A DNA stretch of 34,679 bases, from positions 1 to 34,679 of the forward strand of contig JAYGFA010000007.1 of assembly GCA_046582115.1 (NCBI GenBank), in the 5' to 3' direction. The DNA is from UBA11889 sp046582115. GTDB taxonomy: Bacteria > Pseudomonadota > Gammaproteobacteria > Pseudomonadales > Azotimanducaceae. Below, one piece after another: positions 9,326 to 17,154 of the stretch (position 1 is its first letter; every line of letters begins with the position of its first letter). The notes below the pieces were generated by a model, which saw only the letters and a list, made by a program, of their open reading frames with translations, did no database searches and was not told the origin of the DNA. Both the position numbers and the translations under genes were made by a program.

Positions 9326-10039
9326 ATGATTAGTCGATCGCTGAGCGTTTTAACCGTCATCGCTCTGGTGACGTTCGTAGGTCAGAGCAGCCGAGCCGTA
9401 TGGGATTACGTAGCCGGCCCACTTGATCTCGTTCGTGTCGAAGGCGACTTGTCAGATGCAGAAAGGAAAATCGTTGTTGCGGCTGTGAATGACGTAATGT
9501 CGACCGGCGATGTCGTGAACGTTCGGGACATACGGGACAAGGTCACGAATATCGATTGGATTAGAGCTGTAACGGTTCGTAGAAATTGGCCGAATTCAGT
9601 CCATGTGACGGTGAATCGAGAATTACCAACCGCAAGGTGGGGATTTGATTCATACCTAAATTCAAAGGGCAATGTTCTGAGCATGGCTCAGAAATACCCG
9701 TTTGATCTTCCAATAATTAATGCTGCGACGACGGATTCCAGTTCATCCATGAAATTATTCAAAACCTTTTCCGCCCTGGTCGAGCGATCAGGGTTACGCA
9801 TCGTTGAATTGGATGAATCGAGCGTTGCTGGCTGGACCGTAACTTTCGCTAACGGGCTTTCGGTCGCATTGGGTACGACGGGCCTCCTGAATCGTCTGAG
9901 GCGCTTTGTTCGCGTGTATGAAGAGGTACTTCGAGGCAATGAAGAACACGTAGTTAGGGCAGATGCGAGATATCCCAGTGGCGTCGCGATCGAGTGGGAC
10001 GGGGAAAGTTCAACGTTGTTGGCGTCACGCGGGTTATAG
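9326..10039 (+). CDS. ftsQ: Cell division protein FtsQ
   Basis: FtsQ is a bitopic inner-membrane protein that links early and late divisome proteins and binds FtsB/FtsL. The 237-residue product has one hydrophobic segment (about residues 6-22), a POTRA-like region opening with LDLVRVEGDLS, and the FtsQ segment IDWIRAVTVRRNWPNSVHVTVNRE with its typical W-x-x-x-V-x-V-x-R-x-W-P pattern. The ATG at 9326 follows the murC stop by one base, with GGAG about 11 bases upstream. The position just before ftsA supports the call. Confidence 0.94.
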   Translation: MISRSLSVLTVIALVTFVGQSSRAVWDYVAGPLDLVRVEGDLSDAERKIVVAAVNDVMSTGDVVNVRDIRDKVTNIDWIRAVTVRRNWPNSVHVTVNRELPTARWGFDSYLNSKGNVLSMAQKYPFDLPIINAATTDSSSSMKLFKTFSALVERSGLRIVELDESSVAGWTVTFANGLSVALGTTGLLNRLRRFVRVYEEVLRGNEEHVVRADARYPSGVAIEWDGESSTLLASRGL

Positions 10040-10041
10040 CT

Positions 10042-11271
10042 ATGGCTTCAGACATCACGAACAACACAATCGTAGGTCTCGATATCGGGACCAGCAAAGT
10101 TGCTGCGATTGTGGGCGAAATCAACGAGTTGGACGAAATCGAAATCATCGGTATCGGGTCCCATCAATCGCGGGGATTAAAAAAGGGAGTCGTAGTGAAT
10201 ATCGAATCGACTGTGCAGTCTATTCAGCGGGCCGTGGAAGAAGCCGAGCTGATGTCGGGTTGCCACATCGACGAAGTCTATGCAGGTATTGCCGGTAGCC
10301 ATATTCGTAGTCTTAACTCGCACGGTATCGTAGCGATTCGTGACCGGGAAGTGATCCCGCAGGACGTAGAGCGGGTGATCGATGCAGCACAAGCGGTGGC
10401 GATACCGGCTGACCAAAAAATCCTCCACATTCTTCCTCAAGAGTATGTAATCGATAGCCTAGAGGGTGTTAAAGAGCCTCTGGGAATGTCTGGTGTCCGT
10501 CTCGAGGCCAAGGTTCACGTTGTAACCGGGGCGGTCAATGCGGCCCAAAATATTGAGAAGTGCATCGAAAGATGTGGTCTCCAAGTAAGGGGTATCGTCC
10601 TGGAACAGCTGGCCGCAAGCCTTGCTGTTCTAACGGAGGACGAATTAGACCTGGGTGTATGCCTGGTTGACATCGGCGGCGGAACGAGCGATATCGCGGT
10701 GTTTACAGAAGGAGCAATACGCCATACCGCTGTAATTCCGATCGCGGGCGATCAGGTCACGAACGACATCGCCATGGCGCTCCGCACGCCAACCCAACAT
10801 GCCGAAGAAATCAAGATTCGTTATGCATGTGCGCTCACTCAGTTGGCACAAGAAGGAGACTACATAAAGGTTCCGGGTGTAGGTGATAAACGCGCGCGCG
10901 AGCTCTCGAGGCAAGCGTTAGCAGAAGTGGTTGAGCCAAGATATGACGAGCTTTTTGCTCTTGTTCAGGCCGAATTAAGGCGCAGTGGTTTCGAGGATCT
11001 TGTTGCCGCGGGCATTGTTCTTACCGGCGGGTCGTCGAAGATGGAAGGTGTTGTGGAATTAGCCGAAGAGATTTTCCACATGCCCGTGAGCGTCGGTTTT
11101 CCTAAAAATATCTCAGGCCTAAAAGACATAGTAACCAACCCCATTTATTCCACTGGCGTTGGTCTGCTGGTACATGCCAAGAAAATTGAACAACGGCTTT
11201 CCGAGCAAGGAAATTCCAAAACCTCCGGCTTGTTTAGCGGGATCAAGAAGTGGTTGGTCGAAAATGTGTGA
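10042..11271 (+). CDS. ftsA: Cell division protein FtsA
   Basis: FtsA is an actin-like ATPase that tethers FtsZ filaments to the membrane. The 409-residue product has the phosphate-binding GLDIGTSKVAAIVGEI near the N-terminus, the second phosphate loop VDIGGGTSDIAVF, the adenosine motif VLTGGSSKMEG, and a C-terminal amphipathic membrane-targeting helix (SGLFSGIKKWLVENV). The ATG at 10042 lies two bases after the ftsQ stop; an upstream in-frame extension overlaps ftsQ and is not family-like. Confidence 0.97.
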   Translation: MASDITNNTIVGLDIGTSKVAAIVGEINELDEIEIIGIGSHQSRGLKKGVVVNIESTVQSIQRAVEEAELMSGCHIDEVYAGIAGSHIRSLNSHGIVAIRDREVIPQDVERVIDAAQAVAIPADQKILHILPQEYVIDSLEGVKEPLGMSGVRLEAKVHVVTGAVNAAQNIEKCIERCGLQVRGIVLEQLAASLAVLTEDELDLGVCLVDIGGGTSDIAVFTEGAIRHTAVIPIAGDQVTNDIAMALRTPTQHAEEIKIRYACALTQLAQEGDYIKVPGVGDKRARELSRQALAEVVEPRYDELFALVQAELRRSGFEDLVAAGIVLTGGSSKMEGVVELAEEIFHMPVSVGFPKNISGLKDIVTNPIYSTGVGLLVHAKKIEQRLSEQGNSKTSGLFSGIKKWLVENV

Positions 11272-11298
11272 ATAAACTCTCAAATAGGGAAAAAAACT

Positions 11299-12465
11299 AT
11301 GTTTGAACTAGTCGACAGTCCTCCTCAAAGTGCAATTATTAAGGTGATTGGAATTGGTGGCGGTGGTGGAAATGCGATTCAACATATGGTTTCGAAGAAC
11401 GTTGAAGGCGTTGATTTCATAGCTGCCAATACCGATTCACAGGCTCTAAAAAGCTTGGACGCCAAGACCATATTGCAACTTGGAGCGTCTATTACCAAGG
11501 GTCTCGGTGCAGGAGCCGACCCTGAGATCGGCAGGTTGGCAACAATGGAGGACCGTGATCGAATCGAGGAAGTTCTTTCTGGCGCGGACATGGTGTTCAT
11601 TACCGCTGGTATGGGCGGTGGTACTGGCACAGGGGGAGCGCCGGTGGTTGCACAAGTGGCTCGCGAGCTGGACATACTGACGGTGGCCGTGGTTACGAAA
11701 CCTTTTCGATTCGAAAAGCGCATGGAAACCGCTGAGCAGGGGATCGAAGAACTTAGCCAGCATGTTGATTCATTGATTACGATCCCAAACGAGAAACTTT
11801 TGGCGGTGCTTGGGGAGAGAACGTCAATGGTCGATGCTTTCGCGACTGCTAACGAAGTGCTGTGCGGTGCTGTCCAGGGTATTGCCGATCTGATTATACG
11901 TCCCGGGACGATTAATGTTGATTTCGCCGATGTACGTACGGTTATGTCGGAAATGGGGATGGCGATGATGGGTACGGGGACTGCAGTTGGCGAGAATCGA
12001 GCAAGAGATGCCGCTGAAGCAGCTATTCGAAGTCCCCTTCTTGAGGATGTCGATCTTCAGGGTGCTAGAGGTGTGCTCGTTAACATTACGGCGGGTCCAG
12101 ACCTCTCCATTGGCGAATTCACTGATGTCGGTGAAACCATCAACGCATTTACTTCAGAGCACGGGCTTGTTGTCGTAGGTACTGTGATTGATACGGAAGC
12201 TGCGGAAGAACTTCGCGTTACCGTGGTCGCAACGGGACTTGGCGACGCACAACTCCCAAGTGTTGTCGTCGACAATACATATGAACACGACGACCCCAGC
12301 GACAGGTCAAACGGGCGACTGGATTATGGCGATTTGGACCGGCCCACTGTAATGAGAAAAAAACGTCGGGCTAACAGTGATCTAAAAGTGCCGTCAGTAC
12401 AGACACAGAATACAGATGCGGATTATTTGGATATTCCCGCCTTCCTGCGACGACAAGCAGATTGA
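11299..12465 (+). CDS. ftsZ: Cell division protein FtsZ
   Basis: FtsZ is the tubulin-like GTPase that forms the Z ring. The 388-residue protein has the GTP-binding loop IGIGGGGGNAI, the tubulin signature GGGTGTG at residues 106-112, the T7-loop region (NVDFADVRTVM) and a conserved C-terminal peptide YLDIPAFLRRQAD, which binds FtsA and other partners. A poorly conserved linker lies at about residues 322-374. An A-rich stretch (AGGGAAAAAA) just before the ATG gives a ribosome site. It closes the division part of the cluster. Confidence 0.98.
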   Translation: MFELVDSPPQSAIIKVIGIGGGGGNAIQHMVSKNVEGVDFIAANTDSQALKSLDAKTILQLGASITKGLGAGADPEIGRLATMEDRDRIEEVLSGADMVFITAGMGGGTGTGGAPVVAQVARELDILTVAVVTKPFRFEKRMETAEQGIEELSQHVDSLITIPNEKLLAVLGERTSMVDAFATANEVLCGAVQGIADLIIRPGTINVDFADVRTVMSEMGMAMMGTGTAVGENRARDAAEAAIRSPLLEDVDLQGARGVLVNITAGPDLSIGEFTDVGETINAFTSEHGLVVVGTVIDTEAAEELRVTVVATGLGDAQLPSVVVDNTYEHDDPSDRSNGRLDYGDLDRPTVMRKKRRANSDLKVPSVQTQNTDADYLDIPAFLRRQAD

Positions 12466-12521
12466 AGCCTATGGTTCGGTTTCAAGAGGAACGGTACGTG
12501 TATCGGTATTTGAAAAGTCGC

Positions 12522-12588
12522 GGGTCTTATTTTTCGACCCCATCCAAATAAATTCAAGTTGGGTCGAATAGATCGGCAACAAGCCGAT
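12522..12588 (+). promoter_or_regulatory. Possible alternative-hairpin leader before lpxC
   Basis: Between ftsZ and lpxC there are overlapping inverted repeats. GGGTC (12522-12526) can pair with GACCC (12536-12540). TTCGACCC (12533-12540) can instead pair with GGGTCGAA (12561-12568), so the two structures exclude each other. A third stem follows, ATCGGC (12572-12577) with GCCGAT (12583-12588). No U-run follows, so this is not a plain intrinsic terminator. A role in controlling lpxC expression or read-through from ftsZ is an inference. Confidence 0.35.
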
Positions 12589-12687
12589 ACAAAATGTTAC
12601 AACTTAGGTAACTAGCTTCGTGGCCATGGGAAGACGCGGTTGCTAAGATCCATGGCCGATTTTAGACCCTGGTTTAAACGTAGGGCT

Positions 12688-13602
12688 GTGGTTAATCAAA
12701 GAACGCTAAAAAATATAATCCGAGCTACAGGTGTGGGGTTACACACGGGCGAAAAGGTTTATTTAACCTTACGGCCTGCGCCCCCCAACACCGGCATCGT
12801 GTTTATGCGCACGGACAATAATTCTCCGACGCCAATACAGGCGAATGCGATTAATGTCTCCGACACCAAAATGGCGACTTCGATAGGCGAAGGACTCAAC
12901 AAAATTTCGACAATTGAGCACCTTATGTCAGCTATGGCTGGCATGGGAATTGACAATGCGTTTGTTGACGTTAGCGCACCGGAGCTACCGATTATGGATG
13001 GGAGTGCGGCCCCATTTGTATTTCTAATTCAATCAGCGGGATTTCAAGAACAGGATGCTGCTAAGCGATTCATCCGCGTCCTAAAGGAACTCAGTTACGA
13101 GGAAGCGGGGGCGAAGGTATCGATTTCTCCGCACAGCGGGTTTCGAATCGAGTACACGCTGGATTATGACCATCCAGTTTTTCGGACACATGTCCGGCAC
13201 GCGTCGATCAACTTTTCGACTACTGCTTTTGTGAAGGAAGTTTGTCGTGCTCGGACGTTTGGCTTTCTTGCGGATTTCGAAAAGTTGCGTTCGATGGATC
13301 TGGCTCGAGGAGGAAGCTTAGACAATGCTGTGGTGGTCGATGACTTCAGGATTCTGAACAGTGATGGCCTTCGGCAGGGAGATGAATTCGTCAAACACAA
13401 GATTCTTGACGCGATTGGTGACCTATATTTGTTAGGGCATAGCGTAATTGGAGCATTCTGCGGGTACAAATCTGGTCATTCGACGGATAACGCTTTACTA
13501 CGACGCTTGCTTGAGGATCGTGACGCGTACGAAGTCGTAACGTACAGCAATGAATCTGATAATCCGATTTCGTTTGCCAAACCTGCATACGCGGCTACCT
13601 GA
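12688..13602 (+). CDS. lpxC: UDP-3-O-acyl-N-acetylglucosamine deacetylase LpxC
   Basis: LpxC carries out the committed step of lipid A synthesis, a zinc-dependent deacetylation. The 304-residue protein has QRTLKNIIRATGVGLHTGEKV at the start, H78 in STIEHL, and H237/D241 in EFVKHKILD, one position offset from the E. coli zinc ligands H79, H238 and D242; H264 matches the catalytic H265. That offset and the length (P. aeruginosa 303) favour the GTG at 12688, which aligns with the start of homologues, over the in-frame ATG at 12652. Its presence shows an outer membrane with lipid A. It sits after ftsZ, as in Pseudomonas and E. coli. Confidence 0.96.
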   Translation: MVNQRTLKNIIRATGVGLHTGEKVYLTLRPAPPNTGIVFMRTDNNSPTPIQANAINVSDTKMATSIGEGLNKISTIEHLMSAMAGMGIDNAFVDVSAPELPIMDGSAAPFVFLIQSAGFQEQDAAKRFIRVLKELSYEEAGAKVSISPHSGFRIEYTLDYDHPVFRTHVRHASINFSTTAFVKEVCRARTFGFLADFEKLRSMDLARGGSLDNAVVVDDFRILNSDGLRQGDEFVKHKILDAIGDLYLLGHSVIGAFCGYKSGHSTDNALLRRLLEDRDAYEVVTYSNESDNPISFAKPAYAAT

Positions 13603-13675
13603 AATTCTCGGGCGCAGTCTGTTTTAGTCGATTCTATCGTATCTTCGGTCCAGGTCCTGCCGCGTCATTATGCGT

Positions 13676-14155
13676 TTACGGATCCTGCTCAGACGAAGTC
13701 GTTCGTCCATGCTGGGCGAGTTTCCTCAGAGCACGTTTCAATTCGCCTTGTTCGGTTCGATCGGCGAGTTCGTCCAACGGCTCGCTCGTTGGCATCGATC
13801 TTTTATTTATGACACTGCGTTTAGTTTGAGAAGGTTCGTGTGACGATACAGAACGAATTCTTATCTCTTTGATTTGCGAAAACTCCTGCAGCTCACAAAG
13901 TTGATTTAGCAGCTTCGGCGTATCAAACCGGAGCCGTGTCGCCCACGAGGCGTCTTTTGCATGTATCGTTAATCTGTTCCGACGGACATTCGCGACCTCG
14001 AACTGAGAGGCCATGTGTTTGGGGAGGAAAGATCGTAAGACTTTTGTCTTGTGTTCTTGATCTGAAGCTCGGTGCAGAAGTCTGTACAGGGGCGATTTCG
14101 TTCCCTTAGAACGAAGTCCACGGCGTAACACAGTATTTAGTTTGTTTTCAAGCAC
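13676..14155 (-). CDS. dciA: DciA family protein (DUF721), predicted replicative helicase loader
   Basis: DciA-type proteins (DUF721) load the DnaB helicase in bacteria that lack DnaC or DnaI. The 159-residue product has an N-terminal DciA-like domain: helical start (LENKLNTVLRRG), then VANVRRNRLTIHAKDASWATRLRFDTPKLLNQL, which resembles the conserved strand-helix segment with W-A-x-x-L-R. The C-terminal 45 residues are charged and probably disordered. The start is GTG 14155. A reverse-strand DUF721 gene between lpxC and secA is the standard arrangement in many gammaproteobacteria, which supports the call. Confidence 0.8.
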   Translation of the reverse strand: MLENKLNTVLRRGLRSKGTKSPLYRLLHRASDQEHKTKVLRSFLPKHMASQFEVANVRRNRLTIHAKDASWATRLRFDTPKLLNQLCELQEFSQIKEIRIRSVSSHEPSQTKRSVINKRSMPTSEPLDELADRTEQGELKRALRKLAQHGRTTSSEQDP

Positions 14156-14354
14156 GGCACCAACGTTTGGGGTGGCCGAGGTTTTCTAACTACGTCCAAT
14201 CGAGACATATTAGTTCGTCCGTATCCCTACGGTCGAACACTATTACTCGATATGAGTGACACTGTCCTGTGTAGCCCACGACCTCATGGATGGAAGCTCC
14301 CGTGTTGGCGCTTCGATTCGAGTTAAAATAGCGTTTTCCTTATTGCTTAATGTC

Positions 14355-15179
14355 ATGTTCGGCCAGCTAATCAGTAACCTGTTTGGAACTCGTAATAGCC
14401 GCGAACTCGCGCGCATGGAGAAAACAGTCGCTCAGATCAACGCTCTCAGCGAGGACTTGCTCGGATTGTCGATGCCAGAGCTAACATCCCGAACCGACAA
14501 ATTCCGAGAAAGACACTTGAACGGTGAAACGCTAGACGACCTTCTGCCCGAAGTATTTGCGTGTGTTCGTGAAGTTGCGGAGAGAGTTAGCGGGATGCGC
14601 CACTATGACGTCCAACTTATTGGTGGGATAACGCTACACGAGGGCGGGATTGCCGAAATGCGTACGGGCGAAGGAAAAACCCTGGTAGCGACGCTCGCTG
14701 CATATTTGAACGGGCTGACGGGGCAGGGAGTTCACATTGTCACTGTCAACGACTATCTGGCGCGCCGAGATGCAGACTGGATGAGTCCAATCTATGAAGC
14801 CCTCGACATGTCCGTCGGCGTCGTGCAATCGGGTCAAGATGTGGAAACGAAGTGTGCGGCTTACGCCGCCGATATTACCTATGGAACCAACAACGAATTT
14901 GGATTTGATTACCTTCGCGACAATATGGCGTTTAGAAAGGAGGATCGGCTGCAACGACAGCTCAGCTTCGCGATTGTTGACGAGGTTGACTCGATCCTAA
15001 TTGACGAAGCACGGACGCCCCTAATCATTTCGGGACCGGCAGAGGAGAGTACCGATCTCTATCGGAAGATTAACAAGCTGGCGCCTAAATTGATCCAACA
15101 GGAACAAGTCGAGGCCGCATTGCCTGCGATTATGGGTGGCGAGGAGGTCGAAGACACGGGCGATTTTTTTGTCGACTAA
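14355..15179 (+). CDS. secA: Preprotein translocase ATPase SecA, N-terminal part, ending at an in-frame TAA
   Basis: SecA drives protein export through SecYEG. From ATG 14355 the protein aligns with the SecA N-terminus; the Walker A lysine of MRTGEGKT falls at residue 108, the same number as in E. coli, which fixes the start. Walker B (VDEVDSILIDEA) and ITYGTNNEFGFDYLRDNMAF are intact. The frame stops at TAA 15177-15179, codon 275, in the context FVD-stop-KNRQVELTERG. SecA proteins read VDEK there, so a single G-to-T change (GAA to TAA) explains it. Homology continues in the same frame without any shift. Alone, this 274-residue piece would lack NBD2, most of the PPXD domain and the scaffold, so it could not be a working SecA. 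Confidence 0.93.
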   Translation: MFGQLISNLFGTRNSRELARMEKTVAQINALSEDLLGLSMPELTSRTDKFRERHLNGETLDDLLPEVFACVREVAERVSGMRHYDVQLIGGITLHEGGIAEMRTGEGKTLVATLAAYLNGLTGQGVHIVTVNDYLARRDADWMSPIYEALDMSVGVVQSGQDVETKCAAYAADITYGTNNEFGFDYLRDNMAFRKEDRLQRQLSFAIVDEVDSILIDEARTPLIISGPAEESTDLYRKINKLAPKLIQQEQVEAALPAIMGGEEVEDTGDFFVD

Positions 15180-15187
15180 AAAAATCG
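15161..15187 (+). other. Perfect 10-bp inverted repeat carrying the secA stop codon
   Basis: CGATTTTTTT (15161-15170) and AAAAAAATCG (15178-15187) are exact inverted repeats separated by the 7-base loop GTCGACT. The T of the TAA stop is the last loop base and its two A bases open the right arm. The repeat would exist whether that base were T or G. It may be a site of replication, sequencing or assembly error, or a structure affecting translation; the sequence alone does not decide. Confidence 0.75.
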
Positions 15188-15197
15188 TCAGGTCGAA

Positions 15198-17135
15198 TTG
15201 ACAGAACGGGGTCACCTAGCTGTTGAGGAGGAGTTGAAACGAAATGGGATGTTATGCGAGGCGGATAGTTTGTATGCGGCTTCAAATCTTGGCCTACTGC
15301 ATCACGTCCAAGCCGCGCTAAAAGCCCATTTTCTCTTCAAGCGTGACATTGATTACATGGTTCGTAATGACGAAATTGTTATCGTCGATGAACATACAGG
15401 TCGTGCTCAACCTGGTCGTCGCTGGTCGGATGGTATCCACCAGGCAGTGGAGGCTAAGGAGGGAGTCTCGATTCAGAATGAAACCCAAACGGTCGCGTCA
15501 ACTACGTTCCAAAATTATTTTAGGCTTTATGGAAAGCTCGCAGGTATGACGGGGACTGCGGATACTGAAGCATTCGAGTTCAAGCAAATATATGGCCTAG
15601 ATGTTGTAGTGATTCCGACGAACGTTCCCATGATCCGTGAAGACCGGACAGACCTCATATATCTTACTGTCGAGGAGAAATTCACGGCGATCGTAAAAGA
15701 AATAGAAGAGAGTGTTGACGCGCATAAACCAGTTCTAGTGGGTACAGCCTCGATCGAATCGTCTGAACGGATTTCCCGCGAGCTCGACCGAGCTAAGATT
15801 TCTCACAATGTGCTCAACGCCAAACAGCACGAACGTGAAGCAGAAATTATTGCCCAGGCTGGCCGCCCGGGAGCGGTGACTATTGCTACTAACATGGCGG
15901 GTCGAGGCACGGACATAGTGTTAGGGGGGAACTGGCAGGCTGAGGTGGAGAAACTCGGTGATGAGCCCGTCCCATCTGAAATCGACAACGTCAAAGCTTC
16001 TTGGCAGGAAACTCATGAAAAGGTGATCGATGCAGGAGGCTTGCATATTGTCGGAACAGAACGACACGAGTCCCGCCGTATAGACAATCAGTTACGAGGC
16101 AGAGCGGGGAGGCAAGGCGACCCTGGATCTTCGCGTTTTTTCATTTCCTGGGAAGACAATCTACTTCGAATTTTTGGAGCCGATCGAGTTCGTGGAATGT
16201 TGGATCGTGCTTATTCCGAGAAAGGCGAAGCGGCAGAGGGTGCGATTTTTGATCGTTCCATTGAGCGCGCGCAGCGTAAGGTCGAGGGGCGGAATTTCGA
16301 TATTCGCAAAAACCTCCTGGAGTATGACGACGTTGCAAACGATCAACGAACGGTGATCTACCAACAACGTAATGAGTTAATGGAAGCGGAAGATATTGGC
16401 GAAATGCTCACGGACATTCGTGCGGAAATTGTGGACCAAGCGATTTCTGAACACATTCCACCTGACAGCATCATGGAACAGTGGGATATACCGGAGCTTG
16501 AAAAAACTTTGGTATCGGAGTTCAGCTCCCAACAAGCCCTGAGACTATGGATTTTGAAGGAAGACGAAGTCACTGAAGATGATTTGCGACGAAGAGCCAC
16601 CGAACAAGTCCAGGAGGAGTACGAGGCGAAAGTTCGTTCATGGACATTAGAAGGTGTCGATATGGGTCGCGTTGAGCAGGAAATCATGCTCAGCGTTCTC
16701 GACCAGAAGTGGAAAGAGCATTTAGGGACAATGGATTATCTTCGCCAGGGCATACACTTGCGGGCATATGCCCAAAAACAGCCGAAACAAGAATACAAGC
16801 GAGAATCCTTCGAACTTTTTCAGGACATGCTTTTCGGAATTAAGCGGGATGTGATTCGAATTTTGTCTCGCGTCGAATTGGATCGAGGCGACGATCCAGG
16901 CGAGGTAGAAAGGAAACGTCGAGCCGAGAATAGTAAGCGTATGCAATTTCACGGCTCCGAAGCTGCTGTAGCCAATATCGATCAAGTCGGTTTCTCAGAC
17001 GATGACGTGATGGCGCGGCCAGGAGTCGGCAAGCCGCAAACGTTTGTCCGCGAGGATCGCAAGATCGGACGAAACGAAAAGTGCCCTTGCGGCTCGGGTA
17101 AAAAATATAAACAGTGTCATGGGCGAGCAGCATAG
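15198..17135 (+). CDS. secA: Preprotein translocase ATPase SecA, C-terminal part, after the in-frame TAA
   Basis: This is the rest of SecA, in the same frame as the upstream part. It opens with LTERGHLAVEEEL and runs through the remaining PPXD region, VDEHTGR, the RRWSDGIHQAVEAKEGV block, MTGTADTEAFEF, the NBD2 motif NMAGRGTDIVLGG, IVGTERHESRRIDNQLRGRAGRQGDPGSSRF, the helical scaffold with QEYKRESFELF, and the C-terminal zinc motif CPCGSGKKYKQCHG. The 645 residues could be translated on their own only from the weak TTG at 15198, with AGG five bases upstream. Read across the stop, the full SecA would be 926 residues, a normal length. argJ begins 19 bases downstream. Confidence 0.93.
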   Translation: MTERGHLAVEEELKRNGMLCEADSLYAASNLGLLHHVQAALKAHFLFKRDIDYMVRNDEIVIVDEHTGRAQPGRRWSDGIHQAVEAKEGVSIQNETQTVASTTFQNYFRLYGKLAGMTGTADTEAFEFKQIYGLDVVVIPTNVPMIREDRTDLIYLTVEEKFTAIVKEIEESVDAHKPVLVGTASIESSERISRELDRAKISHNVLNAKQHEREAEIIAQAGRPGAVTIATNMAGRGTDIVLGGNWQAEVEKLGDEPVPSEIDNVKASWQETHEKVIDAGGLHIVGTERHESRRIDNQLRGRAGRQGDPGSSRFFISWEDNLLRIFGADRVRGMLDRAYSEKGEAAEGAIFDRSIERAQRKVEGRNFDIRKNLLEYDDVANDQRTVIYQQRNELMEAEDIGEMLTDIRAEIVDQAISEHIPPDSIMEQWDIPELEKTLVSEFSSQQALRLWILKEDEVTEDDLRRRATEQVQEEYEAKVRSWTLEGVDMGRVEQEIMLSVLDQKWKEHLGTMDYLRQGIHLRAYAQKQPKQEYKRESFELFQDMLFGIKRDVIRILSRVELDRGDDPGEVERKRRAENSKRMQFHGSEAAVANIDQVGFSDDDVMARPGVGKPQTFVREDRKIGRNEKCPCGSGKKYKQCHGRAA

Positions 17136-17154
17136 CTCCGCGAGGTTAATTTAA

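Noticed and set aside
14305..14329. TTGGCG and TAAAAT upstream of secA as a promoter.
   Set aside because: The spacer is only 13 bases, too short for a sigma70 promoter.
14256..14354. In-frame extension of secA upstream of ATG 14355, including a hydrophobic stretch (IAFSLLLNV), considered as a longer SecA or a SecM-like leader.
   Set aside because: With the start at 14355 the Walker A lysine is residue 108, as in E. coli. The extension has no separate stop, arrest motif or signal peptide of its own.
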